The notes under the pieces were generated by a model. It did no database searches. It saw only the letters and a list, made by a program, of their open reading frames with translations, and was not told the origin of the DNA. A DNA stretch of 64,000 bases from DASRAP01 sp964503275 (GTDB lineage: Bacteria; Gemmatimonadota; Gemmatimonadetes; Gemmatimonadales; Gemmatimonadaceae), in assembly GCA_964503275.1 (NCBI GenBank), contig CAZCZO010000013.1:1-64000 (forward strand). Direction: 5' to 3'. Both the position numbers and the translations under genes were made by a program. This document shows, one piece after another, positions 41,859 to 49,863 of the stretch (position 1 is its first letter; each line of letters begins with the position of its first letter).

Positions 41859-43102
41859 TGGATATCGTCAAAGCGCCGCCGAGCCGGCGCGGTCGCAAGG
41901 TCATGATCGGCGCGGCCGTGGCATCGCTGATCCTCATCACCATCGCGGTGCTCCAGCTCGAGCCGGCCGCGCCGTCGGTGGCGCGCGCGGGCATCATCGT
42001 GGACTCGGTGCGCCGCGGCACGGTGACGCGCGAGGTCCGTGGCCCGGGGACCTTGGTGCCCGAGCACATCCGGTGGATCACCGCCCAGGCCTCCGCGCGG
42101 GTGGAACGTCTGGCCGCCGAGTCGGGCGAACCGGTGCAGCAGGGTGCGTTGCTGTTGGAGCTGTCGAATCCCGACCTGCAGATCCAGACCATGCAGGCGG
42201 AGCAGCAGGTGCGACAGGCCGAGATCGACCTGCTCAACCTGCGCACGACGCTGCGCAGTCAGTTGCTCTCGCAGCAGGGCGTGGTGGCGTCGACGCAGAC
42301 GCAGTACGTCAACGCCTCGCAGGAGGCCTTGGCGGCCGACTCGCTGGCCCGCACCAAGCTGATCTCGACCTTCGAGCTCGCCAATCGCCGCGCGGTCGCC
42401 GACGAGTTCACGACGCGGCTGCGGGTGGAGCGCGAGCGCTTGCAGTTGATGCAGGACGCGATCGAGTCGCAGATCGCGGTGCAGGAGGCGCAGGTACAGC
42501 AGCTCAAGGCCATCGCCGAGCGGCAACAGAACCGCCTGCGCTCGCTGCAGGTGCGGGCACCCGACGAGGGCGTACTCCAGGAGCTGACGCTGCAACTGGG
42601 GCAGTGGGTGCCCGAGGGCACGACCCTGGCCAAGGTGGTCCAGCCCGGGCGCCTCAAGGCCGTGCTGCGCATCCCGGAGTCGCAAGCGAAGGATGTGAGC
42701 GTCGGGCTCGCGGCCACCATCGACACGCGCAACGGCATCGTGCGCGGTCGCGTCACCCGCAAGGATCCGTCGGCGCTCGGTGGCACGGTGACGATCGACG
42801 TGAGCATCGACGATCCGCTGCCGGCAGGCGCGGTGCCGGACCTCAGCATCGACGGCACGATCCAGATCGAGCGGCTCGAGGACATCCTCTACAGCGGGCG
42901 CCCCGCGTTCGGCGCGGGGACCGGGACCGTCTCACTGTTCAAGCTGGTGGACGGCGGCAATGCCGCCGAGCGCGTGGCCGTCGAACTCGGGCGCAGTTCC
43001 GTGAATGCGATCGAGATCCTGCGGGGGCTGCAAGCGGGGGACCGCATCATCCTGTCCGACATGACCTCGTACGGCGCGGTGGATCGCGTCCGGATCCGTT
43101 GA
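41858..43102 (+). CDS. Periplasmic adaptor (HlyD/MacA-type) of an ABC exporter
   Basis: A 414-residue membrane-fusion protein. One N-terminal transmembrane helix (KVMIGAAVASLILITIAVLQ) anchors it. The lipoyl halves (GPGTLVPEHIRWITAQASAR and QVRAPDEGVLQELTLQLGQW-like, here LQVRAPDEGVLQELTLQLG) flank a long coiled-coil hairpin of about 130 residues (MQAEQQVRQAEIDLLNLRTT to QQLKAIAERQQNRLRSLQ). The beta-barrel and membrane-proximal domain follow (VSVGLAATIDTRNGIVRGRV). The ATG overlaps the permease stop, and the ATPase starts 28 bases after it, so the three form one exporter operon. No outer-membrane channel is encoded here. Confidence 0.92.
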   Translation: MDIVKAPPSRRGRKVMIGAAVASLILITIAVLQLEPAAPSVARAGIIVDSVRRGTVTREVRGPGTLVPEHIRWITAQASARVERLAAESGEPVQQGALLLELSNPDLQIQTMQAEQQVRQAEIDLLNLRTTLRSQLLSQQGVVASTQTQYVNASQEALAADSLARTKLISTFELANRRAVADEFTTRLRVERERLQLMQDAIESQIAVQEAQVQQLKAIAERQQNRLRSLQVRAPDEGVLQELTLQLGQWVPEGTTLAKVVQPGRLKAVLRIPESQAKDVSVGLAATIDTRNGIVRGRVTRKDPSALGGTVTIDVSIDDPLPAGAVPDLSIDGTIQIERLEDILYSGRPAFGAGTGTVSLFKLVDGGNAAERVAVELGRSSVNAIEILRGLQAGDRIILSDMTSYGAVDRVRIR

Positions 43103-43130
43103 CTCACTGACCATCACTGGGCACACGACC

Positions 43131-43826
43131 ATGACCGCAGCACTGATCAGTATGCGTGGGATCGCCAAGGTCTTCCACACCGACGAGTTGGAGACGCACG
43201 CGTTGTCGGGGATCGACCTCGAGATCCGCGAAGGGGAGTACGTGGCCATCTCCGGGCCATCGGGCTGCGGCAAGTCGACGCTGCTGGCGATCCTCGGCCT
43301 CCTCGACACACCGACCAACGGGAGCTATACGCTGGCCGGTGAGTCGGTCGCCGGGCTGGCGCCGGTGGACCGCGCGCGCGTCCGCAACCGGCAGATCGGC
43401 TTCATCTTCCAGGCCTTCAACTTGATCGGCGATCTCACCGTCTTCGAGAACGTCGAGCTGCCGCTGACGTACCGGGACATGGCGGCCTCGGAGCGCCGCG
43501 ACCGCGTCGCTGCGGCGCTGGAGCAGGTGGGCATGACGCACCGCGCCAAGCACTTCCCGGCCCAGCTGTCGGGCGGGCAGCAGCAGCGGGTCGCGGTCGC
43601 ACGCGCCGTGGCCGGCGACCCCGCGATCCTCCTGGCCGACGAGCCGACGGGCAACCTCGACTCGCGCAACGGCGAGGCGGTCATGGAACTGCTGCAGGCC
43701 TTGCACGGCAAGGGCGCGACCATCTGCATGGTGACGCACGACGCGCGCTATTCCAAGCATGCCGACCGCGAGATCCATCTGTTCGACGGGCGCGTGGTCA
43801 CCGAGGGCGAGCTGGCGGTCGCGTGA
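43131..43826 (+). CDS. MacB/LolD-type ABC transporter ATPase
   Basis: A 231-residue ATPase powering the permease two genes upstream. The Walker A is SGPSGCGKSTLLAIL with Lys48, the Q-loop FIFQAFNLIGDLTVFENVEL, the signature LSGGQQQRVAVARAVAG, the Walker B ILLADEPTGNLDS with the catalytic Glu, and the H-loop CMVTHDARYSKHAD. All are intact, in contrast to the defective ATPase domain at 49864. The N-terminal KVFHTDELETHALSGIDLEI is typical of the LolD/MacB subfamily. A perfect 17-bp hairpin overlaps the last codon and stop. Confidence 0.95.
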   Translation: MTAALISMRGIAKVFHTDELETHALSGIDLEIREGEYVAISGPSGCGKSTLLAILGLLDTPTNGSYTLAGESVAGLAPVDRARVRNRQIGFIFQAFNLIGDLTVFENVELPLTYRDMAASERRDRVAAALEQVGMTHRAKHFPAQLSGGQQQRVAVARAVAGDPAILLADEPTGNLDSRNGEAVMELLQALHGKGATICMVTHDARYSKHADREIHLFDGRVVTEGELAVA

Positions 43827-43863
43827 CGAGGGCGGGCGGTCGCAGTGACCGCCCGCCCTCGTC
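43825..43863. terminator. Bidirectional terminator, perfect 17-bp stem
   Basis: 43825-43841 pairs perfectly with 43847-43863 around the 5-base loop GCAGT. It starts at the ATPase stop codon and lies between converging genes. The stem is very GC-rich without a T-run. Confidence 0.7.
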
Positions 43864-43909
43864 GCTCCAGCGCACGGCCCTGCCGTGCGATCCACCCGGC
43901 CTGCGGCGA

Positions 43910-45169
43910 TCACTGCGCCGGCCGGACCCCCGACGTGCGCCACGCGGCGAGGTCCTGGAAGCCCTGCAGCACCATCGACGGCGGGATGTTGCAGTGGCCG
44001 TACGAGAGCGCCGTGCGCTGCAGCAGATTGCCTGACGCACCGGCCTCCGCCGCGAGCGCCGCGAGCGCCGACTCATGGAACGCCGGCACGGCCGGGTCCC
44101 AGGCGTTGTGCAGGGTCAGTACGGGCATCTGCAGCGCGCCGGTCGGGGTGAAGTGCCGCTCGAGGTACTTCGTGGACTGCACGTCGGCCGAGTAGCGGGT
44201 GACCGCTGCGTTCGCGAAGCCCACCGCCGGCGCGAGTGCCACGGCCGGCAGCCACGGCGAGGCATGGAGCGCATAGGTGGTCTGCGCATTGTCGAAGGGG
44301 GCGTCGCCCGGCGTGAGGTCCACGATGTCGTTGATGCCACGCGCATGGAAGCTCACGCCCGCGTAGAGTGAACCGACCAGCGTCTGGAATGTGACGCCGT
44401 TGGGGTCGAGCGGATTGCCCGACGGTACGCCCGGCAGGGGACTCTGGGCCATGCTCGCGATCGCGAAGAGTCCGGTCGGGTTGCTCTGCACGGCGGCGAC
44501 GACCTGCGGCAGCGTGATGACCGTGCCGGGCGGCACCGCATTCACGTTGCCGGGGAAGGCACCGGGGAAGAAGGCGTCGGCGAGGGCCCGGACATGGCCA
44601 AGGTACTGCGTCTGCAGCAGGGACCCGCCGACCATGCCGCACACGAGCAGCGCGCCGTCGTACTGATCGGGGTAGCGCTCGGCCAGCGCGAGGGCGATGC
44701 CGCCGCCCAGCGAGTGACCGGCCAGGAAGTGGCGCGTGGGCTGCGCCCCCAGCCGCGATGCCAGCAGGCCGCGCAGTTGGTGCACGCGCTGCGCCCCGTC
44801 CTTGATCGCGAACCCGTTGCGCGAGTACGAGGAGAAGGCCACCGCATAGCCCTCGGCGCCCAGCGCATCGCGGAAGGCATAGAACTGGTCCTGGTCCCGC
44901 AGATCGACCGGCGAATCGATGTCCCGGAACCCATGCGCGTAGTACACCGCGTCGCCATTCCACTCGCGGGGGATGTGCAACGCGTACTGTGCGCCCGGCC
45001 CCGTGCTGCCTTCGATGATGCGTGCCCAGGGGCCGGTGGTGGGCTGGACGACACTGCTGCGCGACTCGGCGAGCGAGGGGCTCGGTCCGACGGCGGCCGG
45101 GGCCTGCTCATCGCAGGCGGTGAGTGTGACGACGGCGAGCGCGGTGAGAAGCAGGATGGTGCGTGGCAT
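43910..45169 (-). CDS. Alpha/beta-hydrolase lipoprotein
   Basis: A 419-residue predicted lipoprotein (TILLLTALAVVTLTACDE, lipobox cysteine at about residue 19). The catalytic domain has AVYYAHGFRDIDSPVDLRDQ near the oxyanion hole and the nucleophile elbow FLAGHSLGGGIALALAERYP. The likely acid and histidine occur in LTLHNAWDPAVPAFHESAL and SYGHCNIPPSMV. A long helical cap (residues about 190-310) is inserted. The layout matches secreted esterases/lipases or tannase-like hydrolases; the substrate is not evident. The start ATG is well placed before the signal. It is divergent from the GT-C-like gene across 211 bases. Confidence 0.87.
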   Translation of the reverse strand: MPRTILLLTALAVVTLTACDEQAPAAVGPSPSLAESRSSVVQPTTGPWARIIEGSTGPGAQYALHIPREWNGDAVYYAHGFRDIDSPVDLRDQDQFYAFRDALGAEGYAVAFSSYSRNGFAIKDGAQRVHQLRGLLASRLGAQPTRHFLAGHSLGGGIALALAERYPDQYDGALLVCGMVGGSLLQTQYLGHVRALADAFFPGAFPGNVNAVPPGTVITLPQVVAAVQSNPTGLFAIASMAQSPLPGVPSGNPLDPNGVTFQTLVGSLYAGVSFHARGINDIVDLTPGDAPFDNAQTTYALHASPWLPAVALAPAVGFANAAVTRYSADVQSTKYLERHFTPTGALQMPVLTLHNAWDPAVPAFHESALAALAAEAGASGNLLQRTALSYGHCNIPPSMVLQGFQDLAAWRTSGVRPAQ

Positions 45170-45264
45170 GGGACGACTCCTGTGCAGAGGGGAGATGAGC
45201 GCGCGACGGGCCGGACGCTGCCGGCGACGCGACGGCGCGCGTGTCAGTGCACGTGAAGGTCGTG

Positions 45265-45325
45265 GTGACGTGGTCGGCCGCCCATACGCCGAGTGACGTA
45301 GCGATGCGGCGGCGGTGACGTAGCG
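45265..45325 (+). repeat. Repeated GTGACGT motif in a divergent promoter region
   Basis: GTGACGTAGCG occurs at 45293-45303 and 45315-45325, exactly 22 bases apart (two helical turns), with a shorter copy, GTGACGTGG, at 45265-45273. They lie between divergent genes. The same TGACGTA half-site forms a perfect palindrome at 48094-48109. Probably a regulator binding cluster. Confidence 0.5.
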
Positions 45326-45380
45326 CGGCGTGGCCGTTGCGCGCCGAGCTGTCGTTCACGGCGGCAGCGTGCGAGCTTCT

Positions 45381-46922
45381 ATGGGCATGGAGCTCCCCGA
45401 CAGCGCATCGCCGCCTCCTGCGCCTCCTGCGGCGCCCGCTCCGCCGAGCACGGGGGCCATGTGGATGCTCGTGAGCGTGCTGGGCTGGATGTTCGCGCTG
45501 TGTGCCCTTGCCGTCCTCGCACGACGCGCGGTGAGCGTCGTGGAGCTGCGCTGGGACGCACCGATGTATCACTACCCGTTCGCCGCACTGCGCGGGGGGC
45601 TCGGTGTGCCCTACGTGCTCCCCGAGTCGCTGCAGCGCATCTATGAAGGGTTCCCGCCGCTGCCGCATGCGGTGCAGGGGGCCCTGTGGCGACTGACGGG
45701 CGACATGCGGGCCGTGGGAGCGACGAACCTGATCGCGCTTCTGGCCTTCGCGGTGGGTTGCGCGGCGCTGCTTCGCGCCCCGCTGTGGCTGGTCGTGACG
45801 GGGGCGCTCACCATCCCCCACGTGATCATCCAGTCGGGGACGGCCTACGTGGACCTCTTTGCGAATGTGGGGCTGGCCCTCGCGCTGGCGATCGCGCTCG
45901 CGGCAGTGGTGTTCCCCGACGAGGCCGGGCGTGGGAGCCTGCCCGCCGCCGTCATCGGGCTCGCGGTGGCGGCGTGGTCGAAGTTCCAGCTCGCGCCGCT
46001 GGTCGGTGTGGTATTCGTGCTGCTCTTCGGCCTCGGTGTGTGGCGGCCGCGCGCAGCCTTGGGCACGCGGCGTCGGGTCTTGGCCTGGCTGGTGGTCGGC
46101 GCGACCGTGGCGAGCGCCCCGTATGTGAAGAACGCCATCGCGTACGGGAACCCCTTTTGGCCGGTCCGCGTGCCGATCGTCGGCGCGCGCTTGCCGTACA
46201 CCTTCGTCAACCAGGACCGTGTCCAGCGGCCGCAGGCGTTGGCCCACTTGCCTCAGCCGCTGCTCTTCGCGCACTCCGTGTTGGAGATCGATCATCCGCG
46301 CCGCTATACGAATCGTCCGCGCTGGCTCATCGACCAAGGCTCGGCGTCTGTCGCGTTCCGGATGGGAGGGTTCTGGGCCGTCGGTGTGCTGACGTCCGTG
46401 CTCATCGCTGTGGTCGGCACGCTGCGGTCCGATGCGCGCCGAGGCGCGGCGGGCGTCGCGCTGATCGCCGGGATGATCGCTGTCGTTTCGGTGATGCCGC
46501 AGTCGCACGAACTGCGCTATTACCTGTTCCTGCCGCTGACCTTGGTGGCGTGGAATGCCGCGCTCCTCGAGCGGCTACGGCATCGATTCCCGTCGTGGTG
46601 CGCGGCGGTAGCGGTGATCGCGCTGGTCGGTGCGGGCTATATGGTGCGAGAGAATCGCTTCTACTACGGGCAGTCGCCGGTGGACCGGAACATGGCCGCG
46701 ACCTCGTGGGGCGCCGCCGCGTGGTGGTCGCTGTTCACGCCTGGCGTGACCTATTGCGCGGTGGGGGTCGCCCCCATCGGGATCTTCCTCACCGGGCCCT
46801 CGATGCGCGACTATGGCATCGTCGAGCGGGATTCGATCGGCGCGTGTCCGCGGGGCATGCCCATCGCGACGATGGTGATGGGCCAGCGGCGCGTGATTTC
46901 CGGCTCGGTCACCGCACGCTGA
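45381..46922 (+). CDS. GT-C-type membrane glycosyltransferase-like protein
   Basis: A 513-residue polytopic membrane protein with about ten helices, resembling GT39/ArnT-type lipid-linked sugar transferases. A Pro/Ala-rich N-terminus precedes helix 1 (VSVLGWMFALCALAVLARRA). The first periplasmic loop has LRWDAPMYHYPFAALRGGLG, with an Asp in the place of the GT-C catalytic acid. Later motifs include AYGNPFWPVRVPI, and SHELRYYLFLPLTLVAWNAA, the R-Y-x-L-P type signature. The C-terminal loop has four Cys/Gly residues of unclear role. The function is inferred only from topology; the donor is likely a polyprenyl-phosphate sugar. ATG 45381 or ATG 45387 may start it. Confidence 0.7.
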   Translation: MGMELPDSASPPPAPPAAPAPPSTGAMWMLVSVLGWMFALCALAVLARRAVSVVELRWDAPMYHYPFAALRGGLGVPYVLPESLQRIYEGFPPLPHAVQGALWRLTGDMRAVGATNLIALLAFAVGCAALLRAPLWLVVTGALTIPHVIIQSGTAYVDLFANVGLALALAIALAAVVFPDEAGRGSLPAAVIGLAVAAWSKFQLAPLVGVVFVLLFGLGVWRPRAALGTRRRVLAWLVVGATVASAPYVKNAIAYGNPFWPVRVPIVGARLPYTFVNQDRVQRPQALAHLPQPLLFAHSVLEIDHPRRYTNRPRWLIDQGSASVAFRMGGFWAVGVLTSVLIAVVGTLRSDARRGAAGVALIAGMIAVVSVMPQSHELRYYLFLPLTLVAWNAALLERLRHRFPSWCAAVAVIALVGAGYMVRENRFYYGQSPVDRNMAATSWGAAAWWSLFTPGVTYCAVGVAPIGIFLTGPSMRDYGIVERDSIGACPRGMPIATMVMGQRRVISGSVTAR

Positions 46923-46948
46923 GCGCGCGCGCCGATGCCGCGCGCCGC

Positions 46949-48031
46949 CTAGAACGCCTCGCTGAACGCCACGTACAGCCCACCTTGCCCCGCCGTGCCG
47001 CGCGCGTAGTCGACGCGCACGGTCGTGCGGGTGACGGGGTTCATGCGAAAGCGGAGTCCCGCACCATAGCTCGGCAGCACACGACCATCGGCGAGGTCGG
47101 CGACCGTCGGGGCGACGACCGCGGCTCCGGCGAAGGCGGCACCGGACCAGCGACCCCGCGACGGCGAGCGATACTCCCCCTGCACGGCCGTGGACCACTG
47201 ATCGCGGAACCGTCCCGGCACATAGCCACGCATCACGCTGTTGCTGCCGATCAGCGCGACCTGATCGAAGGGGGCGACGCCGTCGGTGCCCTGCGCGACG
47301 ATCTGCGCGGCGACGACGTGTGACGCGCCGAGCGTACGATAGGCCCGCGCATCGACGCGCACGCGGCGAAAGTCGAACTCCGAGCCGATCGCGTCGTCGG
47401 CCGTGCTGACGGTCAGCTCGGCGAAGTGGCCCGCCGTCGCGGCGAACAGATTGTCGCGCGCGTCACGGACCAGTCCGATGGTGCCGAGTACGGTGCGGCC
47501 GCCCGCCCCGCCAGGGACCGCGCCGGAGGCGAGCGCGCCCGACGGCTCGACCTCACGCATCGTTTGCTCGATCCGCCGTGCGCCGACCTGCACCCAGAGC
47601 GCGGGGGCGACCATCCGATGCACGGAGACGGCCAGTTCCGTGCTGCGCGGCGTGTAGGGCTCTTCGGCGTCATCGGGTGCCTGGTCGCCGACCCCGAAGT
47701 ACGCCAGCGGATACTGCTGCCACACGGCGTTGGTGAGCACGCGCCAGCGATTCCCCTCCGTCCAGGTGTCCGTGTCGAGGAAGACGCGCGTCTGTTGCTT
47801 GGCCGTGCGGACGGCGTTGCCGACGATGGTCGAGGGGCGCGTGCCGCCCGGGGACCGCTGGGCGCGTGTGGCGAACAGCGCCACGCCGTACTGGAATCCG
47901 GTCTCGGGCGCCGAGCCGAGCACGGGCAGCAGGGAGATGGAGGCGCGGGGCCGCGCGGTGGCGTCGGGCGCGGTGGGTTGGGCGGCGAGCGTCACGACGG
48001 GCAGCAGCAGGGCGAGTCCGAGAGTCCGCAT
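46949..48031 (-). CDS. Omp85/BamA-like surface antigen beta-barrel
   Basis: A 360-residue outer-membrane protein with signal peptide (TLGLALLLPVVTLAA). It lacks POTRA domains and consists of the barrel only, like the D15/surface-antigen family branch. Characteristic blocks are SISLLPVLGSAPETGFQYGV near the start, GLVRDARDNLFAATAGHFAE, LIGSNSVMRGYVPGRFRDQW (the RGY of the conserved lid loop) and SYGAGLRFRMNPVTRTTVRV. It ends GLYVAFSEAF with the terminal Phe. It may export or insert lipids or proteins, or serve as a channel. ATG 48031 fits the signal. A TGACGTA palindrome sits 63 bases upstream. Confidence 0.85.
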   Translation of the reverse strand: MRTLGLALLLPVVTLAAQPTAPDATARPRASISLLPVLGSAPETGFQYGVALFATRAQRSPGGTRPSTIVGNAVRTAKQQTRVFLDTDTWTEGNRWRVLTNAVWQQYPLAYFGVGDQAPDDAEEPYTPRSTELAVSVHRMVAPALWVQVGARRIEQTMREVEPSGALASGAVPGGAGGRTVLGTIGLVRDARDNLFAATAGHFAELTVSTADDAIGSEFDFRRVRVDARAYRTLGASHVVAAQIVAQGTDGVAPFDQVALIGSNSVMRGYVPGRFRDQWSTAVQGEYRSPSRGRWSGAAFAGAAVVAPTVADLADGRVLPSYGAGLRFRMNPVTRTTVRVDYARGTAGQGGLYVAFSEAF

Positions 48032-48093
48032 GGCAGGGTCGGTGTGAGGAGGCGTCTGCGGCAATGATCGCGGGGCGGCGGGCGCGGTGCCAA

Positions 48094-48109
48094 TACGTCA
48101 TGTGACGTA
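48094..48109. promoter_or_regulatory. Perfect palindrome TACGTCA-TG-TGACGTA
   Basis: 7+2+7 inverted repeat upstream of the Omp85-like gene (minus) and of a small plus-strand lipoprotein. Its half-site recurs at 45294-45300 and 45316-45322, so one regulator may control both loci. Confidence 0.55.
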
Positions 48110-48164
48110 CGGACTGGTGTACGCGCCCCGCGGAGCGTTGGGACGACCTCTCCCGCCAACGACC

Positions 48165-48302
48165 ATGCCGCGCTCACGCTCCTTCCGCGCGCTCGGACTC
48201 TGCTTCGTCTCCGTCCTGCTGTTCTCCTGCGGGGGCGAGTTCCTCGGGCCGTGGTCGCCCGGCTCCCGTGACCCGGGGCTCAGCGCCGGAACGGATCGCT
48301 GA
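48165..48302 (+). CDS. Possible small lipoprotein
   Basis: A 45-residue frame from ATG 48165: basic start MPRSRSFRAL, hydrophobic core GLCFVSVLLFSCGG with a good lipobox, then a short tail GEFLGPWSPGSRDPGLSAGT. The mature peptide would be about 24 residues. Its last 23 bases overlap the 3' end of the convergent cytochrome gene. The frame continues upstream to 48087 without a better start. Small lipoproteins of this type are common near envelope genes, but there is no homology to support it; chance is possible. Confidence 0.35.
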   Translation: MPRSRSFRALGLCFVSVLLFSCGGEFLGPWSPGSRDPGLSAGTDR

Positions 48303-49704
48303 AGCGCGGGTCGCTGAGGAAGCTGCTGTCGGTCAAGGTGTGCAGGAACGCCACCAGCGCGGCGCGCTGTGCCTCGGTGAGGTTGAGGCGTTGCGGCTGG
48401 CCGCCCGGCGTGCGCAGCCCCGGGTCGAGTCCCGGGCTGAGCATGATGCCGCTGTCGTAGTGCGCCACCACCTGCTCCAGCGTGGAGAAGCGCCCATCGT
48501 GCATGAAGAAGCGGCGCACGCCCACGTTGCGCAGTGAGGGCGACTTGAAGCGGCCATTGCCGGCGCCCGCGTCGGTGATGACGGCGTCGAGCCCGTTGTT
48601 CATCACGTTGCTGCCGACCTGTGCGTCGGTCACATGGCAGCGCGCGCAGCCGGCCGGACCGACGAAGAGCTGATGCCCCTGCAATTCCTGCGGGGTCAGC
48701 GCGGCGGCGAAGTTCGGCGGCCCCGCGCCCGCGAAGGCCGCGTCGAAGCGCGCGGTGCCGCTGACCATCGCGCGGACGAATTGGGCGAGGGCCCGCGCCA
48801 CGCGGGTCTCCGAGATCTCGCTGCTGCCGAACGCCGCGGTGAACAGCGGCCCATAGAAGGCGGTCGCGCGCAGCTTTTCGAGCGCCTCGCTCAAGGGGAG
48901 CGCCATCTCGCCCGGGTCGCTGATGGGCTGGAGCACCTGCGCCTCGAGCGTGGCCGCGCGCTCGTCCCAAAAGAAGCGTCCACGCTGATAGAAGCGGGCG
49001 TTCGCCAAACCCATCGAGTGCCGCGGCGTGCGCTGCCCGTCGATGCCGAGACTGAAGCGGGCGGTGTCGGCGAATCCGGTGGCCTGCAGATGGCAGGAGG
49101 CGCAGGCGATGCGGTCATTGCGCGAGAGCCGGGTGTCGTAGAAGAGCACGCGGCCGAGCGTGGCACCGGCGTCGGTCGTGAGATTGTCGGCGGGTGTGTT
49201 GTCGGTGCCGATGACGCTGCCGCCAGGGCCGCCGGGCCCACGGAAGTGCGCGGGCAGGGGCCGCGCGGCGTCGGAGTAGGCGAAGCTGGTCAGCGGCAGG
49301 GTCGGTGACGCCAGCCCCGCCGCGAAGGCGACCATGGGGAAGGTGTCGGCGACGGCGGCGCCACTGGCGGGGGTCACCCGGACGATCGCCAGTCCCACGC
49401 CTGGGGCGCTCGCACTGCCCGTGATGCCGGCCGCGGATCCCGCGAGCCCGGGGATGCCGGTCAACTCGATGCTCCGTGTGACGGAGACGCCGGCGGCGAG
49501 GTCAAAGACGGCGAAGGGGTCCACGGCAACGGCCGCTCCGACGGTCGTCACCAAGGTCGGGTTCTGGGCGCGGCGGACCACGGCCTCGGTCACGTCGGGC
49601 GTCGGGGTCGGCGCCACGGCCTCGTCCCCCCCACCGCAAGCGGAGGCGAGGAGGGCAGTCGCCGCGAGGGAGCGCAATCGGGCGGAGCGGAGTTGAGTCA
49701 GCAT
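48280..49704 (-). CDS. Di-heme cytochrome c peroxidase/MauG-like lipoprotein
   Basis: A 474-residue lipoprotein (LAATALLASACGGG lipobox). After a 150-residue N-terminal domain of Ala/Val/Gly strands, the peroxidase part carries two haem c sites: RIACASCHLQATGFAD and GCARCHVTDAQVG. Other family blocks are GRVLFYDTRLSRNDR, RTPRHSMGLANARFYQRGRF and RNVGVRRFFMHDGRFSTLEQ, which holds distal and calcium-site residues, with HDGRFSTLEQVVAHYD typical of MauG/CcpA proteins. It would reduce H2O2 or oxidise a partner protein in the periplasm. The extra N-terminal domain is absent from classical enzymes (about 330 residues) and may be a docking domain. Confidence 0.9.
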   Translation of the reverse strand: MLTQLRSARLRSLAATALLASACGGGDEAVAPTPTPDVTEAVVRRAQNPTLVTTVGAAVAVDPFAVFDLAAGVSVTRSIELTGIPGLAGSAAGITGSASAPGVGLAIVRVTPASGAAVADTFPMVAFAAGLASPTLPLTSFAYSDAARPLPAHFRGPGGPGGSVIGTDNTPADNLTTDAGATLGRVLFYDTRLSRNDRIACASCHLQATGFADTARFSLGIDGQRTPRHSMGLANARFYQRGRFFWDERAATLEAQVLQPISDPGEMALPLSEALEKLRATAFYGPLFTAAFGSSEISETRVARALAQFVRAMVSGTARFDAAFAGAGPPNFAAALTPQELQGHQLFVGPAGCARCHVTDAQVGSNVMNNGLDAVITDAGAGNGRFKSPSLRNVGVRRFFMHDGRFSTLEQVVAHYDSGIMLSPGLDPGLRTPGGQPQRLNLTEAQRAALVAFLHTLTDSSFLSDPRFSDPFRR

Positions 49705-49779
49705 GCCGTTCGGACGGCGGCGGCTCGACGCTTGTTAATCGCAGGTGGCCGACGGGCGGCCCCATCGCCTACCCGAGTG

Positions 49780-49849
49780 AACCTATCCGAATTGGGGTTG
49801 AGTTTCAGAAAGGCGTTGATTACGCATTATAGATAGGTTTTTTCAAACC
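49780..49849 (+). promoter_or_regulatory. AT-rich promoter region of the exporter operon
   Basis: A 70-base AT-rich island with the inverted repeat AACCTATC (49780-49787) and GATAGGTT (49832-49839), and GGTTT-TTTC-AAACC (49836-49849) followed by ATTTTTG. Likely contains the promoter and an operator, though exact -35/-10 boxes cannot be fixed. Confidence 0.5.
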
Positions 49850-49863
49850 ATTTTTGTCCTGAT

